Assembly: GCF_001557875.1 (NCBI RefSeq)
Contig: NZ_LNRF01000006.1
Location: forward strand, 186,001 to 250,000
Length of the DNA stretch: 64,000 nucleotides
Source of the DNA: Vibrio splendidus
GTDB taxonomy: Bacteria > Pseudomonadota > Gammaproteobacteria > Enterobacterales > Vibrionaceae
Reading direction: 5' to 3'
The position numbers were made by a program, and so were the translations under genes. Every line of letters begins with the position of its first letter. Positions within the stretch are counted from its first letter, which is position 1. The notes under the pieces are model-generated. The model was not told where the DNA came from. It saw nothing but the letters and a program-made list of their open reading frames with translations, and ran no database searches. Shown here piece after piece: positions 8,954 through 18,562 of this stretch.

Positions 8954-10762
8954 CTACTTATCTTTTGGCTTTTCATTGTACATTTCTTCGATTTCGTCTT
9001 GATACTTATCATTGATAACTTTACGACGCAATTTTTGAGTTGGTGTCAGCTCACCATCATCCATAGAAAATGCTTTTGGTAGCAGTTTGAATTTCTTCAC
9101 TTGCTCAAACTTAGCCAGTTCTTGCTGTAGGTCATTCACACGCTTTTCTAGCATCTCGACGATTTGGTGATGCTTAACAAGCTCAACGCGATCGTGATAC
9201 TTGATATTAAGCTCTTTGGCATACTCTTCTAGTGAGTCATAACAAGGAACAATCAGCGCAGAAACGAATTTGCGCGTATCAGCGATAACGGCAATCTGTT
9301 CGATAAAGTGATCTTTACCAATCGCGCCTTCAACCACTTGCGGTGCAATGTACTTACCGCCAGAGGTTTTCATTAACTCTTTGATACGGTCGGTAATGAA
9401 CAGGTTACCATTTTCATCAAAATGACCCGCATCACCAGTTTTCAAGAAACCGTGTTCATCGAATGTCTTAGCTGTCTCTTCTGGCATCTTGTAATAGCCA
9501 CGCATCACCATTGGACCACGAACAAGAATCTCGTCCTTCGCACCAATTTTTACTTCTGCGCCCGGCATCGACATACCAATCGAATCAGGGTTAAAACAGC
9601 GGTCATCCCAACAAGATACTGTTGCTGTGGTTTCTGTCATGCCGTAACCAAGTTTTACGTTGATACCGATAGCATGGAAGAAACGACCAATCGTCTCATC
9701 AAGCTTTGCACCACCACATGGCATAAAGTTGATGTTGCCGCCGAGTAGAGCGCGCAGTTTAGATAGCACAAGCTTATCGGCTAGCGCATGGCTCTTCTTC
9801 AGCATTAACGATGGAGTACGACCTTCTTGGTGACAAACTGAAAGCTTTGCTCCCATGTTCACCGCCCAAGTAAATAGCACTTTACGGATAAACGGCGCTT
9901 TAGATACTTTCTCGTGAATCGCTGAGAAGATCTTCTCATAGAAACGTGGAACCGCACACATTACTGTTGGTTTCACATCGCTTAACGCATCACGCACTTG
10001 CATCGTGTCTTGCAGGTAGCAGTTGGTTGCGCCTTTATAGAGAACGTAGAACGTCCAAGCACGCTCAAATACGTGTGATAACGGTAGGAAACACAATGAG
10101 ACATCATCTTTGCTTAAGCTAAGGCGCTCATCGTGGCCTTCTAACTGATAGCCAATATTGGTGTAATCAAGCATTACGCCTTTTGGCTGACCTGTGGTAC
10201 CAGAGGTATAGATAAGAGTCAGTAAGTCGTCCATGCTTGCATCAGCAAGACGCACGTCAAGTTCAGCTTGTTGTGCTTCAACGCCACGCGCCATGAAGTC
10301 ATTCCAAGAGACGGCAAAGCTGTGTCCTTGCAGGTCGATGTCATCAGACATAGCCACAACAACTTCTAGCTGCTCGCACTCTTCAAACAGGCTAACCGCC
10401 GCATCGAATTGAACTTGCTCACCAACGAATAAGATCTTCACATCTGCATTTTGGATGATGTAAGAAGACTGTGCTGCTGTGTTCGTTGGATAAATCGGCA
10501 CAGTCACAAGGCGTGCTTGTAACGATGCAAAATCTGCCACGGTCCATTGAGGCATATTGTTCGAATAGATACCGATCTTATCCTGAACTCTCAGTCCTTG
10601 AGCCAACAGTGCTAATGAAAGCGTATCGATTTGTTGTCCAAACTGTTCCCAGCTAATGCCTTGCCATACATTGTCTACTTTGTGCTTCAAAGCTGTACGG
10701 TTGCCGCCTTGGGCAATTTGGTCACGAAGTCTTTTTACGATATGAAAATCTAAATTGGCCAT
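8954..10762 (-). CDS. Long-chain fatty acid--CoA ligase (AMP-forming, FAA1-like)
   Basis: 602 residues, ANL adenylate-forming superfamily. The ATP loop [13 protein letters not shown] is at about 183-195, followed by the A5 motif GYGMTETTA, the core [20 protein letters not shown] and the hinge/K region [15 protein letters not shown]. The enzyme activates fatty acids with ATP and CoA at the cytoplasmic face of the membrane. It resembles the eukaryote-like FAA1 class more than E. coli FadD, so I give no symbol. It sits between ilvI and leuO on the same strand, with its own terminator and about 200 bp upstream of it, so it is probably a separate unit. Confidence 0.9.
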   Translation of the reverse strand: MANLDFHIVKRLRDQIAQGGNRTALKHKVDNVWQGISWEQFGQQIDTLSLALLAQGLRVQDKIGIYSNNMPQWTVADFASLQARLVTVPIYPTNTAAQSSYIIQNADVKILFVGEQVQFDAAVSLFEECEQLEVVVAMSDDIDLQGHSFAVSWNDFMARGVEAQQAELDVRLADASMDDLLTLIYTSGTTGQPKGVMLDYTNIGYQLEGHDERLSLSKDDVSLCFLPLSHVFERAWTFYVLYKGATNCYLQDTMQVRDALSDVKPTVMCAVPRFYEKIFSAIHEKVSKAPFIRKVLFTWAVNMGAKLSVCHQEGRTPSLMLKKSHALADKLVLSKLRALLGGNINFMPCGGAKLDETIGRFFHAIGINVKLGYGMTETTATVSCWDDRCFNPDSIGMSMPGAEVKIGAKDEILVRGPMVMRGYYKMPEETAKTFDEHGFLKTGDAGHFDENGNLFITDRIKELMKTSGGKYIAPQVVEGAIGKDHFIEQIAVIADTRKFVSALIVPCYDSLEEYAKELNIKYHDRVELVKHHQIVEMLEKRVNDLQQELAKFEQVKKFKLLPKAFSMDDGELTPTQKLRRKVINDKYQDEIEEMYNEKPKDK

Positions 10763-10905
10763 CTCTTTACCTTTGGCTTACACCTGTAAGCTTTTTTGAG
10801 CGCACAAGTGTACCTCTGATCATGGAAAAGGCAACTGATGAAGCTCAAAGTTATAAGTAATAGTACGTCTCACGCTAAGTTTTCTATCAACAAAAATAGC
10901 AGGTA

Positions 10906-10942
10906 CAAAAAAGCCCCAAGCCAGACTCCTAGCTTAGGGCTT
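10906..10942 (-). terminator. Terminator of leuO
   Basis: Arms AAGCCCCAAGC (10911-10921) and GCTTAGGGCTT (10932-10942), one mismatch. A-run at 10907-10912 gives the U tract on the minus strand. Confidence 0.85.
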
Positions 10943-10963
10943 ATAAAACATAGGGATTAATGT

Positions 10964-11923
10964 CTAGTTAAGTGCCACGACTTCACCACAGATCATCATT
11001 AACTGATCTCGTAACCAAATGTGTCCTTTGTCCTTTTCACTTGATTCGTGCCAGCTTAAGAAGCCAGAAATCGCCGCATTATCGAATGGGAAATCTAGAA
11101 TCTGAAGCTGCTCTTTGTTTGCTGCATGTTCTACCATCCAACGAGGAGCAATCGTTACTAGTTCAGATTGACCAACAACGTAAAGAACGTTGCTCAAGCT
11201 CGTACCTTCGTAGAAAGGCGTGCAATCTAGGTCACGGTAAGCTTGCTCAGAGAAGCTACGTTGACCATGGATGCGAGACAGTTTTGCGTGCTTTTCGTTA
11301 AGCAGCTCTGCCGCAGAAACTTCACCGTTGATGCGAGGGTGAGAAGCAGAAGCAACCACAACTAATTCGTCTTGGAAGATTTCAGTGCTTGAGAAGCCTT
11401 GCTCATCAAAACGAGCGTAATCAATAACGAAGTCGATTTCTTGGTAACGCATGCGCTCTGAAAGTTGACGATCGAATTCAGCATCCATGTGCAGTTTTAC
11501 GCTAGGTGCTTGGTCATTGATTGTCGACATAATCTTAGGAGCAAAACGCATGTCACAAGGGCTGCAAATCGCAAGTTTGAACAGGCGAGAAGACGACTCT
11601 GGAGAGAACACAGAACTTGGTAGTTCGTTGCGTACTAACTGTAGCGCTTGGCGGATTGGACCAAACAGCTGGCGAGCACGTTGAGTCGGTTGAATACCAC
11701 GACCTTGACGCATGAATAGTTCGTCGTTAAACATCACTTTTAGACGAGCAACAGCGTTACTTACAGCAGGCTGAGACATACCCAGATTGTGAGCTGCACG
11801 TGTAATGTTTTGCTCTTGCATAACTGCATCAAATACAGTCAAAAGATTTAAGTCAACTCCACGAAGTGTGCTTTCCATTCTGTAGCTTGCAATTGCACTC
11901 ATTGCGTCTTTTTTCTCTAACAT
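10964..11923 (-). CDS. leuO: LysR-family regulator LeuO
   Basis: 319 residues: a short variable N-tail, a LysR winged helix (about 24-82, DLNLLTVFDAVMQEQNITRA and MSQPAVSNAVARLK), and a periplasmic-binding-protein-like effector domain to the end. LeuO is a pleiotropic H-NS antagonist; in V. cholerae it is reported as a ToxR-activated regulator of stress and virulence genes. Identity rests on the LeuO-specific segment GVDLNLLTVFDAVMQ and on its place between ilvIH and leuABCD. ATG 11923 has AGAGG 8 nt upstream. Its leader is A+T-rich and holds a short ORF (12002-12046). Confidence 0.93.
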   Translation of the reverse strand: MLEKKDAMSAIASYRMESTLRGVDLNLLTVFDAVMQEQNITRAAHNLGMSQPAVSNAVARLKVMFNDELFMRQGRGIQPTQRARQLFGPIRQALQLVRNELPSSVFSPESSSRLFKLAICSPCDMRFAPKIMSTINDQAPSVKLHMDAEFDRQLSERMRYQEIDFVIDYARFDEQGFSSTEIFQDELVVVASASHPRINGEVSAAELLNEKHAKLSRIHGQRSFSEQAYRDLDCTPFYEGTSLSNVLYVVGQSELVTIAPRWMVEHAANKEQLQILDFPFDNAAISGFLSWHESSEKDKGHIWLRDQLMMICGEVVALN

Positions 11924-12269
11924 TCAAGTTGCCTCTTGTCGGTTCGACAGCGTTAAATTGGTAATGGTATGGGAATAGATAACCACTAATTCTTATATTT
12001 ATCAGACCGATACTTTTCGGATTACCATTACTATTAACCAATACATCTCGAGCTACCAACAAGATTGATAAAGAATAATTTTATTTTATCTTAATGATTA
12101 AATAACATCTAAAAATCAGAAGCTTATAGAGTTATAAAAAAACATAAAATGCTTCACTTATGAGTTTCATTTCGACTTATTTAGCTGTTCTATCGTTTGG
12201 TTACAATTGTTACAACTTATTGAACCTATGAATTGGTTGACTGGTCCATTCAGAAATAACACTTATGAG
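11924..12269 (-). promoter_or_regulatory. leuO upstream region, A+T-rich
   Basis: 346 bp between leuO and the end of the glycosyltransferase gene. The part from 12060 to 12200 is very A+T-rich, as expected of an H-NS-silenced leuO promoter. A small hairpin TGTCG-GTT-CGACA (11937-11949) adjoins the leuO ribosome site. No T-tailed hairpin for the glycosyltransferase gene is clear. Confidence 0.4.
12002..12046 (-). CDS. Possible 14-codon leader ORF (uORF) of leuO
   Basis: ATG at 12046, TGA at 12002, encoding MYWLIVMVIRKVSV, in which seven of 14 residues are Leu, Ile or Val. It lies 78 bp before leuO. The ribosome site is weak (GAG next to the ATG). Part of it (12023-12031, TACCATTAC) is complementary to 11961-11969 (GTAATGGTA) between the uORF and leuO, so ribosome position could change leader folding. 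This is a suggestion only; short ORFs of this size arise by chance. Confidence 0.3.
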   Translation of the reverse strand: MYWLIVMVIRKVSV

Positions 12270-13325
12270 TTAGGTGAGCGATGCATAACTTGGAAAATCT
12301 ACCTTGTCCCAAAGTTGCTTTCTTAAGTCGTCTTGATTAGACCAATTCCCCGCTAATAGCCATTCAACGAGTGCACTTGCCACGTCAGGGTAAGTGACCA
12401 CTTCAGCCTGTTTTTCACTGAGCCAAGTACGCAAGATAGCTGCATCTAAAAAGGTCATGGTTTGAGCTAATCCAAGAGCCTCTAGCGTCGCCACATTGCT
12501 CTGTTGTTCGAACTGTCCTTCGAGTGGTTTGAGAAGCAATTTTTTCCCCAAGGTTAAGGCTTCAGATGGCAATTCAAAGCCGCCATTGGCTACCACACCT
12601 GAGCACTGGTTTAGGTCGAATTGAAAGCCTGCATGACTGAGTGGTTTAAACTCAATATTTTCGACTCGGCTATGCTCAATGACATTCGGGTGGTAGCAAA
12701 CAAAATTATGGGAAATGAACTTCATCAGCAGCTCTGAGATCGAATCAAGCTCCTCAAACGGCAAATAGACCAACGTAAAATCTTGTGCTGTTTTGGTTTG
12801 TTCATTACCAACCAGCGTATGAACAATAGGTGGCAAAATCGGCTGTTCAAAGTGATACCAATGCAAACCAATAGAGTGCTCGGTTGGAGCGAAATGTTGA
12901 ATCACTGAATGTTCAATCCAGTTGCCCCCTTCTTTGGGTACATCATAACGAAACGCATTCTGGTGACTTATCCCAATGCATGGCACACCTTGCCGCTTAG
13001 CCGCCCATGCAGTCACAGGCTCAAAGTCATTAATCACTAAATCATAAGGCGTAAGATCGATCTGGTTAATCTCACGGAGAAATCGCCAGATGTTATTCTT
13101 GATGAATGTTTTGCCGTATTTAACCTGCCCCTGCTCGCTGTAAAAAGTTAAGCCGCTGCGAGTCTGATAGTTGCCAAACGCTTCCATCGAGAAGTATTTG
13201 CTAGCTTCTCGACCTGAGAATAGAAAATCGACATCGATATTTTGCTGACGAAAAGCAACAGCCATTGCTCTCGCTCTAGCGATGTGACCATTCCCCGTAC
13301 CTTGTACACCATATAAAATTTTCAT
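12270..13325 (-). CDS. MJ1255/VC2487-family glycosyltransferase
   Basis: 351 residues, GT-B fold. The N-terminus MKILYGVQGTGNGHIARA is the glycine-rich acceptor-side loop of UDP-glycosyltransferase-like enzymes. The segment from VVANGGFELPSEAL to LLKPLEGQFEQ near residues 247-280 corresponds to the nucleotide-sugar donor site. The family is named from uncharacterised archaeal and Vibrio proteins; acceptor and sugar are unknown. No signal peptide, so cytoplasmic or membrane-associated. It lies 54 bp downstream of a PAP2 phosphatase gene on the same strand and is probably cotranscribed with it, hinting at a lipid-linked substrate. Confidence 0.85.
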   Translation of the reverse strand: MKILYGVQGTGNGHIARARAMAVAFRQQNIDVDFLFSGREASKYFSMEAFGNYQTRSGLTFYSEQGQVKYGKTFIKNNIWRFLREINQIDLTPYDLVINDFEPVTAWAAKRQGVPCIGISHQNAFRYDVPKEGGNWIEHSVIQHFAPTEHSIGLHWYHFEQPILPPIVHTLVGNEQTKTAQDFTLVYLPFEELDSISELLMKFISHNFVCYHPNVIEHSRVENIEFKPLSHAGFQFDLNQCSGVVANGGFELPSEALTLGKKLLLKPLEGQFEQQSNVATLEALGLAQTMTFLDAAILRTWLSEKQAEVVTYPDVASALVEWLLAGNWSNQDDLRKQLWDKVDFPSYASLT

Positions 13326-13379
13326 GCATGTTCCTTTGAATTTGCCACTTTAGCTCGGCCGTGGTTGCCAACAAAATGA

Positions 13380-13904
13380 TTACAGGATGAAACTGATAGC
13401 AAGGCTAGTACAAGCGATGCCCAAGGCTGCACCAATCAGTACGTCCGTTAAAAAGTGCACACCAAGCAGGATTCGAGAGCCAGCAATCGCTGCCGCCCAA
13501 ATCAGGCTAAAGAGATATAAGCTCGGATAGAAATCTCCGATTAGAGTCGCCATAACAAAAGCCGCAGCGGAATGCCCAGAAGGCAGGCTGTACTTATCGG
13601 ATGGCACAATATGAGAGTGAAGCAGTGAAGAGAATTCAGCTGGTCTACGGCGCTTGAGGGTATTTTTGGCCAGCCAGTAGATAGGCAGTTCGATAGCAAA
13701 AGCGGTTAAGCCCACCAAAAGAAAATCTCGGCCGGTGTTGCTATCAGCCAGCAGTGCAACCAAAGCAATCAAAACATAAAGGTGTCCATCTCCAGTGTGA
13801 GACACCGCTTTGCTCAATGTTGCATGTTGCCCGCTGCAACGGTTCTTTAAACAGAAAACAGAAAATGCCACATCCCAGCGGACAATAGGTTCGATAGTAC
13901 GCAT
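13380..13904 (-). CDS. PAP2-family membrane phosphatase
   Basis: 174 residues, integral membrane. All three acid-phosphatase motifs are intact: K80-x6-R87-P88, PSGH at 108-111, and S143-R144-x5-H150-x3-D154. Members dephosphorylate undecaprenyl diphosphate, phosphatidylglycerophosphate or related lipids on the periplasmic side; the substrate here is not evident. About five hydrophobic segments surround the motifs. It is the first gene of a probable two-gene unit with the MJ1255-type glycosyltransferase. Confidence 0.9.
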   Translation of the reverse strand: MRTIEPIVRWDVAFSVFCLKNRCSGQHATLSKAVSHTGDGHLYVLIALVALLADSNTGRDFLLVGLTAFAIELPIYWLAKNTLKRRRPAEFSSLLHSHIVPSDKYSLPSGHSAAAFVMATLIGDFYPSLYLFSLIWAAAIAGSRILLGVHFLTDVLIGAALGIACTSLAISFIL

Positions 13905-14057
13905 ACGATCTCCTTAACAATCCTTATTCAGTTAAGGCTCAAGTTATGCCCCTGAAATGACAATTAAGTGACGTTTTGAATGAACTAAAATGAATTTTGA
14001 AGCAAATGACTCAACTAAATTGTGCATCCCAAGCTTGAGAGTGATCACACAGATACA

Positions 14058-14084
14058 AATAAAGCGACTCAAGGTCGCTTTATT
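14058..14084 (-). terminator. Terminator of the RND efflux operon
   Basis: Perfect 11-bp stem AATAAAGCGAC/GTCGCTTTATT (14058-14068 with 14074-14084), loop TCAAG. The U tract on the minus strand is short, so strength is uncertain. Confidence 0.7.
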
Positions 14085-14120
14085 GTTTGTTATTTCTTTA
14101 AAGACGAATAAACGAAGACT

Positions 14121-17100
14121 CTATAACGAGAGTGGCTCGTGCTTTTTCACCAAACCGAAATCCGCCAATATCGCGTAGGCTGCTGGGATCATAAACAGCA
14201 CCAGTAAGGTCGAGGCAAATATGCCGAATACGATCGAAATAACCAATGGCTGGATAACCTGTGCCTGTAAGCTGGTTTCCGTCAATAGCGGTAGCAAACC
14301 TGCCGCTGTCGTCATTGAGGTCAAGAATACCGCTCGGAAACGCTCTCGACTGGCTTTCACTACCGAGTCATGCACGCTATCTCCCTCATCGACATGGTGA
14401 CGAATGTACTGCACCAACAAGATGGAATCATTAACCACAATACCGGCAAGCGACACAAAGCCCATCATACTTGGCATACTCAAAGAGTGGCCAAGTATCC
14501 AGTGACCAACGACCACCCCAATAAAGGCGAGTGGAATCGCCAACATCACGACCACCGGTTCTAAGTAGCTTCTGAATTGATAACTCAGAATCGCAAACAC
14601 ACCAAACAGACCGAGCAAGAAGCCTTTGCCCATCGAAGCGCCCGTCTTAGCCGCATCTTTGGCCTCCCCTTCGAAATCAAAGCGTAAACCTGGGTACTTC
14701 TGAACAAGCTTGGCTGCTTCATCTTTTTGGAACTGAGCCAAAATCGCAGATGAGCTCGCTTTCTTATTGTCAATATCACCAAAGATGCTGATGGTTCTCA
14801 GCCCATCAATGCGCTGGATTCGCACGTAATTACGTTGGAAATCTAATGTCGCCAATGTTGCTAGCGGGATCTGACTGCCATCTGCGGTAATGATCGGGAA
14901 GTTAGCCAGCTGCTGTAAATCTCCCGCTTGCTCTTTATCAAGACGCACTTCAATCGAAATATTCTCGACGCCAATTTGAATCTCATCCGCGGTTTGCCCA
15001 AAGAAAGCAGCTCGTAACTGAGACGCGATCATTTGCCCATTCACATTGTAGGTTTCGGCTCCAGGGCGCAGCTTCACCAAGATCTCTTCTTTACCCATGC
15101 GCATGTCATCAAGCACGCCATGCACCCCATCAAACTGATTAAGGTATTCTTGAATATCCAAAGAAGCAGATTTCAACGCGCTCAGGTCATCATGTTTGGC
15201 GCGGATTTCAATAGCACGACCGCCCGGCCCCATAGTCGGTTGCTTGAACACCAATGAAATAGGATCCGCTAAGTCTCCTATATCTTCACGCCACGCATCA
15301 ATGAAATCATCGATAACCGTATTACGGCTCTCTGCTCCGCGTAAATCTAGGCGCACTGTGGCTAAGTGTGGGCCAGATTCATTGGCATCGGCGTTGGCAT
15401 TGAATTGGCTGGTGATATGCTCGACCAGTGTATTGCCTTCTTCAACCTCTTCGCTCCATTGCTTGTTCAAACGCTCAGCAGACGCGACAATTTTGTCGAC
15501 CACTTTTTCGGTTTGAGACAATGATGCTCCCGGCGGAAGAATGATACGTGCCTCGGCAATATCACCATCCAGCTCAGGGAAAGGTTGAAACTTAACAATG
15601 CCACCAGCAATCAAGGCTACAGAAAGTAACAACAGCGTAATCACTCCCCCCATAAAGGCATAACGGAAGGTCACGACTTTCTCAACCATGTTCATCAAAG
15701 TGGTATTACGGAAGTTCTCAAACTTCTCAAGTAACACAACCTTAAAACGCAGCGCTGGCTTGTCATTCTTTTCTTTGTGTAATGAATGAGATAGGTGATT
15801 AGGTAGAATCAGGAAGGCTTCAATCAAGCTCAACGACAGCACCAAAATCAAGACTTGAGGAACGGCCTTAAGCACCGCGCCCATCTCACCATCAAGAAAC
15901 AGTAAGCTACCGAAAATACACACAGTGGTTAGGAAAGAAGACAGTACTCCGGGAAGCACCTTCTTAACGCCATTGTACACCGCATCATCTACGCTCTGCC
16001 CCCGATCTAAATGGGACGCTATCGATTCGGCAATCACGATGGCGTCATCCATCATAATACCGATTGCCATTAATAAGCCGACTAACGACATAATGTTGAT
16101 CGACAAACCAAGATTGGCCATTAAGAACAAACCACCAAGGAAGGCCACCGGTAACCCAGCAGCCACCCAAAATGAATAACGTAAGCTGAAGAACAGCCAC
16201 ATGGTTGCGAACACTAGCACAATACCTTGCCAACCATTGCTCACCATCATGGTTAGACGATCCCAAAGTACAGAAGAGAGATCGTTAGTCATTTGTAGTG
16301 TCACGCCATCAGGAGCAATCGCGCTTTGATCTTCAACGAATCGTGTTACGTTCTCTTTGATTCGCAGCGCATCGTCTTCTTTGTTCTTACTGATCTTAAG
16401 CAACGCCGAAGGCTTGCCATCAAATAACACCTTCTGTTCATCAAGCTCAAAGCGGTCGGTTATTTTGGCTATGTCTCTCAAACGGATCACCGAGCCATTA
16501 GGCGCAGATCCAACCACGATACTTTCAAGTTCAACCGGTGTGATTCGTCTCTCGTCAAAACGAATCAGGAAGTTTTTGTCTGGTGTTTCAACGTTACCGC
16601 TCGGCAGTTTTACATTCTGTCGACCAATCTGATCGGCAATATCACCGACACTCAAACCCAGCTGACGAATGGCTTGGGTATCCAGTTCTACTCGATATTG
16701 ATGATCTGAGAAGCCGCTGACCTCGACCAAAGATACACCGTAATCGAGCTTCATAGTGCGCTTAAGATCTTCCGCGTAGGCCTTAAGTTCCGGCCACGAC
16801 GTTTCGGCTGTGATGGCGATATCAACAACTGGTTCATTCCAATCTAGCTCTTGAACAACAGGTGATTCAATCTCGGTTGGGAAGTCATTGATCGAGTTGA
16901 TCTGGGTTTGCACGTCCACCAGCATTCGGCCAATATCTGCTTTCTCATTTAACTTGAGAATTAAACGGGCGCTGCCTTCGATCGCTTCACACTGAGTCTC
17001 TTCAATGTTGGCCAAGCCGTCGACTGCATCTTCCATTCGCACACATAAGCTCTCTTCCACTTCTTGTGGAGAAGCGCCGGGATAAACAATCGCAGCCATA

Positions 17101-17228
17101 ATGTAAGGCGGGTCATAAGCGGGAAAGGTTTCACGTTTGATGGTTGATAGTGAGCTTATACCCAAGATCAACAGCCCAAGCATCAGCAAGTTTGCTGCTG
17201 TTGGGTGCCTAGAAAAGAACTTGATCAT
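14121..17228 (-). CDS. RND efflux transporter permease (AcrB/HAE family)
   Basis: 1035 residues with the RND plan: helix 1 at about 12-30, large periplasmic loop, helices 2-6 at about 335-470, second loop, helices 8-12 at the end. The proton-relay Asp pair is intact in helix 4 (GIMMDDAIVIAES, D394-D395). Helix 10 reads GIVVNDSILLV, lacking the Lys of AcrB (AKNAI), as in several less-studied HAE branches. It exports drugs or other amphiphiles across the envelope with an adaptor and an outer-membrane channel; no TolC-type gene is nearby, so it probably uses a shared channel. Its start overlaps the adaptor stop by 4 bp (ATGA). Confidence 0.93.
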   Translation of the reverse strand: MIKFFSRHPTAANLLMLGLLILGISSLSTIKRETFPAYDPPYIMAAIVYPGASPQEVEESLCVRMEDAVDGLANIEETQCEAIEGSARLILKLNEKADIGRMLVDVQTQINSINDFPTEIESPVVQELDWNEPVVDIAITAETSWPELKAYAEDLKRTMKLDYGVSLVEVSGFSDHQYRVELDTQAIRQLGLSVGDIADQIGRQNVKLPSGNVETPDKNFLIRFDERRITPVELESIVVGSAPNGSVIRLRDIAKITDRFELDEQKVLFDGKPSALLKISKNKEDDALRIKENVTRFVEDQSAIAPDGVTLQMTNDLSSVLWDRLTMMVSNGWQGIVLVFATMWLFFSLRYSFWVAAGLPVAFLGGLFLMANLGLSINIMSLVGLLMAIGIMMDDAIVIAESIASHLDRGQSVDDAVYNGVKKVLPGVLSSFLTTVCIFGSLLFLDGEMGAVLKAVPQVLILVLSLSLIEAFLILPNHLSHSLHKEKNDKPALRFKVVLLEKFENFRNTTLMNMVEKVVTFRYAFMGGVITLLLLSVALIAGGIVKFQPFPELDGDIAEARIILPPGASLSQTEKVVDKIVASAERLNKQWSEEVEEGNTLVEHITSQFNANADANESGPHLATVRLDLRGAESRNTVIDDFIDAWREDIGDLADPISLVFKQPTMGPGGRAIEIRAKHDDLSALKSASLDIQEYLNQFDGVHGVLDDMRMGKEEILVKLRPGAETYNVNGQMIASQLRAAFFGQTADEIQIGVENISIEVRLDKEQAGDLQQLANFPIITADGSQIPLATLATLDFQRNYVRIQRIDGLRTISIFGDIDNKKASSSAILAQFQKDEAAKLVQKYPGLRFDFEGEAKDAAKTGASMGKGFLLGLFGVFAILSYQFRSYLEPVVVMLAIPLAFIGVVVGHWILGHSLSMPSMMGFVSLAGIVVNDSILLVQYIRHHVDEGDSVHDSVVKASRERFRAVFLTSMTTAAGLLPLLTETSLQAQVIQPLVISIVFGIFASTLLVLFMIPAAYAILADFGLVKKHEPLSL

Positions 17229-18562
17229 GACGCACTCTCCTGAGTATCTGATTCAAGCTCAGCCTCTTCAGAGTTCGACTCTTTCAGTAACATGCCTTCA
17301 ATTGCTGGCAGAACATCATTGAGAACCAGTTTATCTCCAGTTTGTAGCTCGCCACTCACAACCACTTGATTGTCTCTGCGATAAAGCACTTCAACATTGA
17401 CCACTTGCAAACGCTGATTGTCACCCATCAGATAAACCTTATCACCATGCAGTGCTCGCTCTGGAACCACCCAACTTAGATTGGCGACACCTTCAATCTC
17501 AGCTTTTACAAACATACCGTTAACCAAAGGCGTTGCGCTGTCAGGTTTCAACTGCGAGTAGTCTTGCGCGATCTCGAGAATAATCCCCGCCGTTGCTTGG
17601 TTTTCATCAACTGTTTCGCTGATTCTTGCCACCTTCGCAGGCCAACTAAGGTTCAGGTTGCCGCTGTTAAGTTGAATGCTTGCTTTAATTGGCGCTTCAT
17701 AAGGATTAGGGATTCCCGCAGCATCGCGAGGGAACTGGTTAAAGCTCGAGGCTAAAGTTTGCATATCGTGAATAGAAAGTTGCGCCTCCACTTCCATGAC
17801 ACTAATCCCGTGAGCAATAAACATCTCCTGCTGAAGATTAACCACTTGATTTTGTTCGATATCAACCTGAGCAATTCGCATCGCTCTTGGCAAAGTGATG
17901 GTGGTCTTATCAAGAGAGCGCTGCGCCTCTTTCACTTTAGATACGTTGACCTTAATCACCGCTTCCGCGACGCGTTTTTCATCTGGCATTAAAGCAATTT
18001 GGTTCGCGATCTCCAACACTAGCTTCTGTTGAGACAATGCGCTTTGTTGTTGCAGGTCGACATCAGACTGAGAAGTTAGCCCTTTCTTACGCAGATCCTG
18101 TTTACGTTGTAGCTCTTTGTTACTGATCACTAAGCGATTCTTTTCGATCTTAAGAGTCTGATTAAGGTTGTCTTCTTCTTGATTCAATTTCGCTAATGAG
18201 GTTTGGCTTGATTTTAGATCCGCCTCTGCTTGTATCAGTTTCAATTCGTAATCCAATGGATCAACCTTGAGCACAACCGTTCCTGCGGGGATCACCTGCC
18301 CTTTTTCAAGATCTGGATGTCGATACACTATTTGTCCTGTCACCTCAGCAATCGCTTTCCATTCGACTTTCGGCACCACTTTGCCAAAACCAACTGCTAA
18401 CGGCGCTATCAGTTGTTGCTCTAGGCTTACTGTATCAACTAAGCGGGCTCTATCACTCGCAGGTTTGGTTGGAAGATCCGGCTTCAAGTTAATCGCGGCG
18501 ACAAGGCCAATCACACCAACCGCAAGTGCTGGAAAGAAGAGTAGTTTTTTATTTATTTTCAT
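17225..18562 (-). CDS. RND efflux periplasmic adaptor subunit (membrane fusion protein)
   Basis: 445 residues. An N-terminal hydrophobic anchor (LLFFPALAVGVIGLVAAI) without a lipobox Cys, then the lipoyl half-motif (GQIVYRHPDLEKGQVIPAGTV), a long alpha-helical hairpin about 100-200 rich in Gln, Lys and Leu, and beta-barrel and membrane-proximal domains. It links the permease to an outer-membrane channel. Gene order tetR-adaptor-permease with 1-bp and 4-bp overlaps marks one operon. The acidic Glu/Ser-rich C-terminus (SNSEEAELESDTQES) is unusual but harmless-looking. Confidence 0.93.
   Translation of the reverse strand: MKINKKLLFFPALAVGVIGLVAAINLKPDLPTKPASDRARLVDTVSLEQQLIAPLAVGFGKVVPKVEWKAIAEVTGQIVYRHPDLEKGQVIPAGTVVLKVDPLDYELKLIQAEADLKSSQTSLAKLNQEEDNLNQTLKIEKNRLVISNKELQRKQDLRKKGLTSQSDVDLQQQSALSQQKLVLEIANQIALMPDEKRVAEAVIKVNVSKVKEAQRSLDKTTITLPRAMRIAQVDIEQNQVVNLQQEMFIAHGISVMEVEAQLSIHDMQTLASSFNQFPRDAAGIPNPYEAPIKASIQLNSGNLNLSWPAKVARISETVDENQATAGIILEIAQDYSQLKPDSATPLVNGMFVKAEIEGVANLSWVVPERALHGDKVYLMGDNQRLQVVNVEVLYRRDNQVVVSGELQTGDKLVLNDVLPAIEGMLLKESNSEEAELESDTQESAS

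Noticed and set aside
11853..12062. 69-codon frame on - overlapping the leuO start
   Set aside because: It begins at TTG with no ribosome site and overlaps conserved leuO codons; only the short ATG frame 12002-12046 in the leader was kept, with low confidence.
13990..14178. 62-codon frame on + before the RND operon end
   Set aside because: It runs across a terminator hairpin and the end of the pump gene; no start signal.
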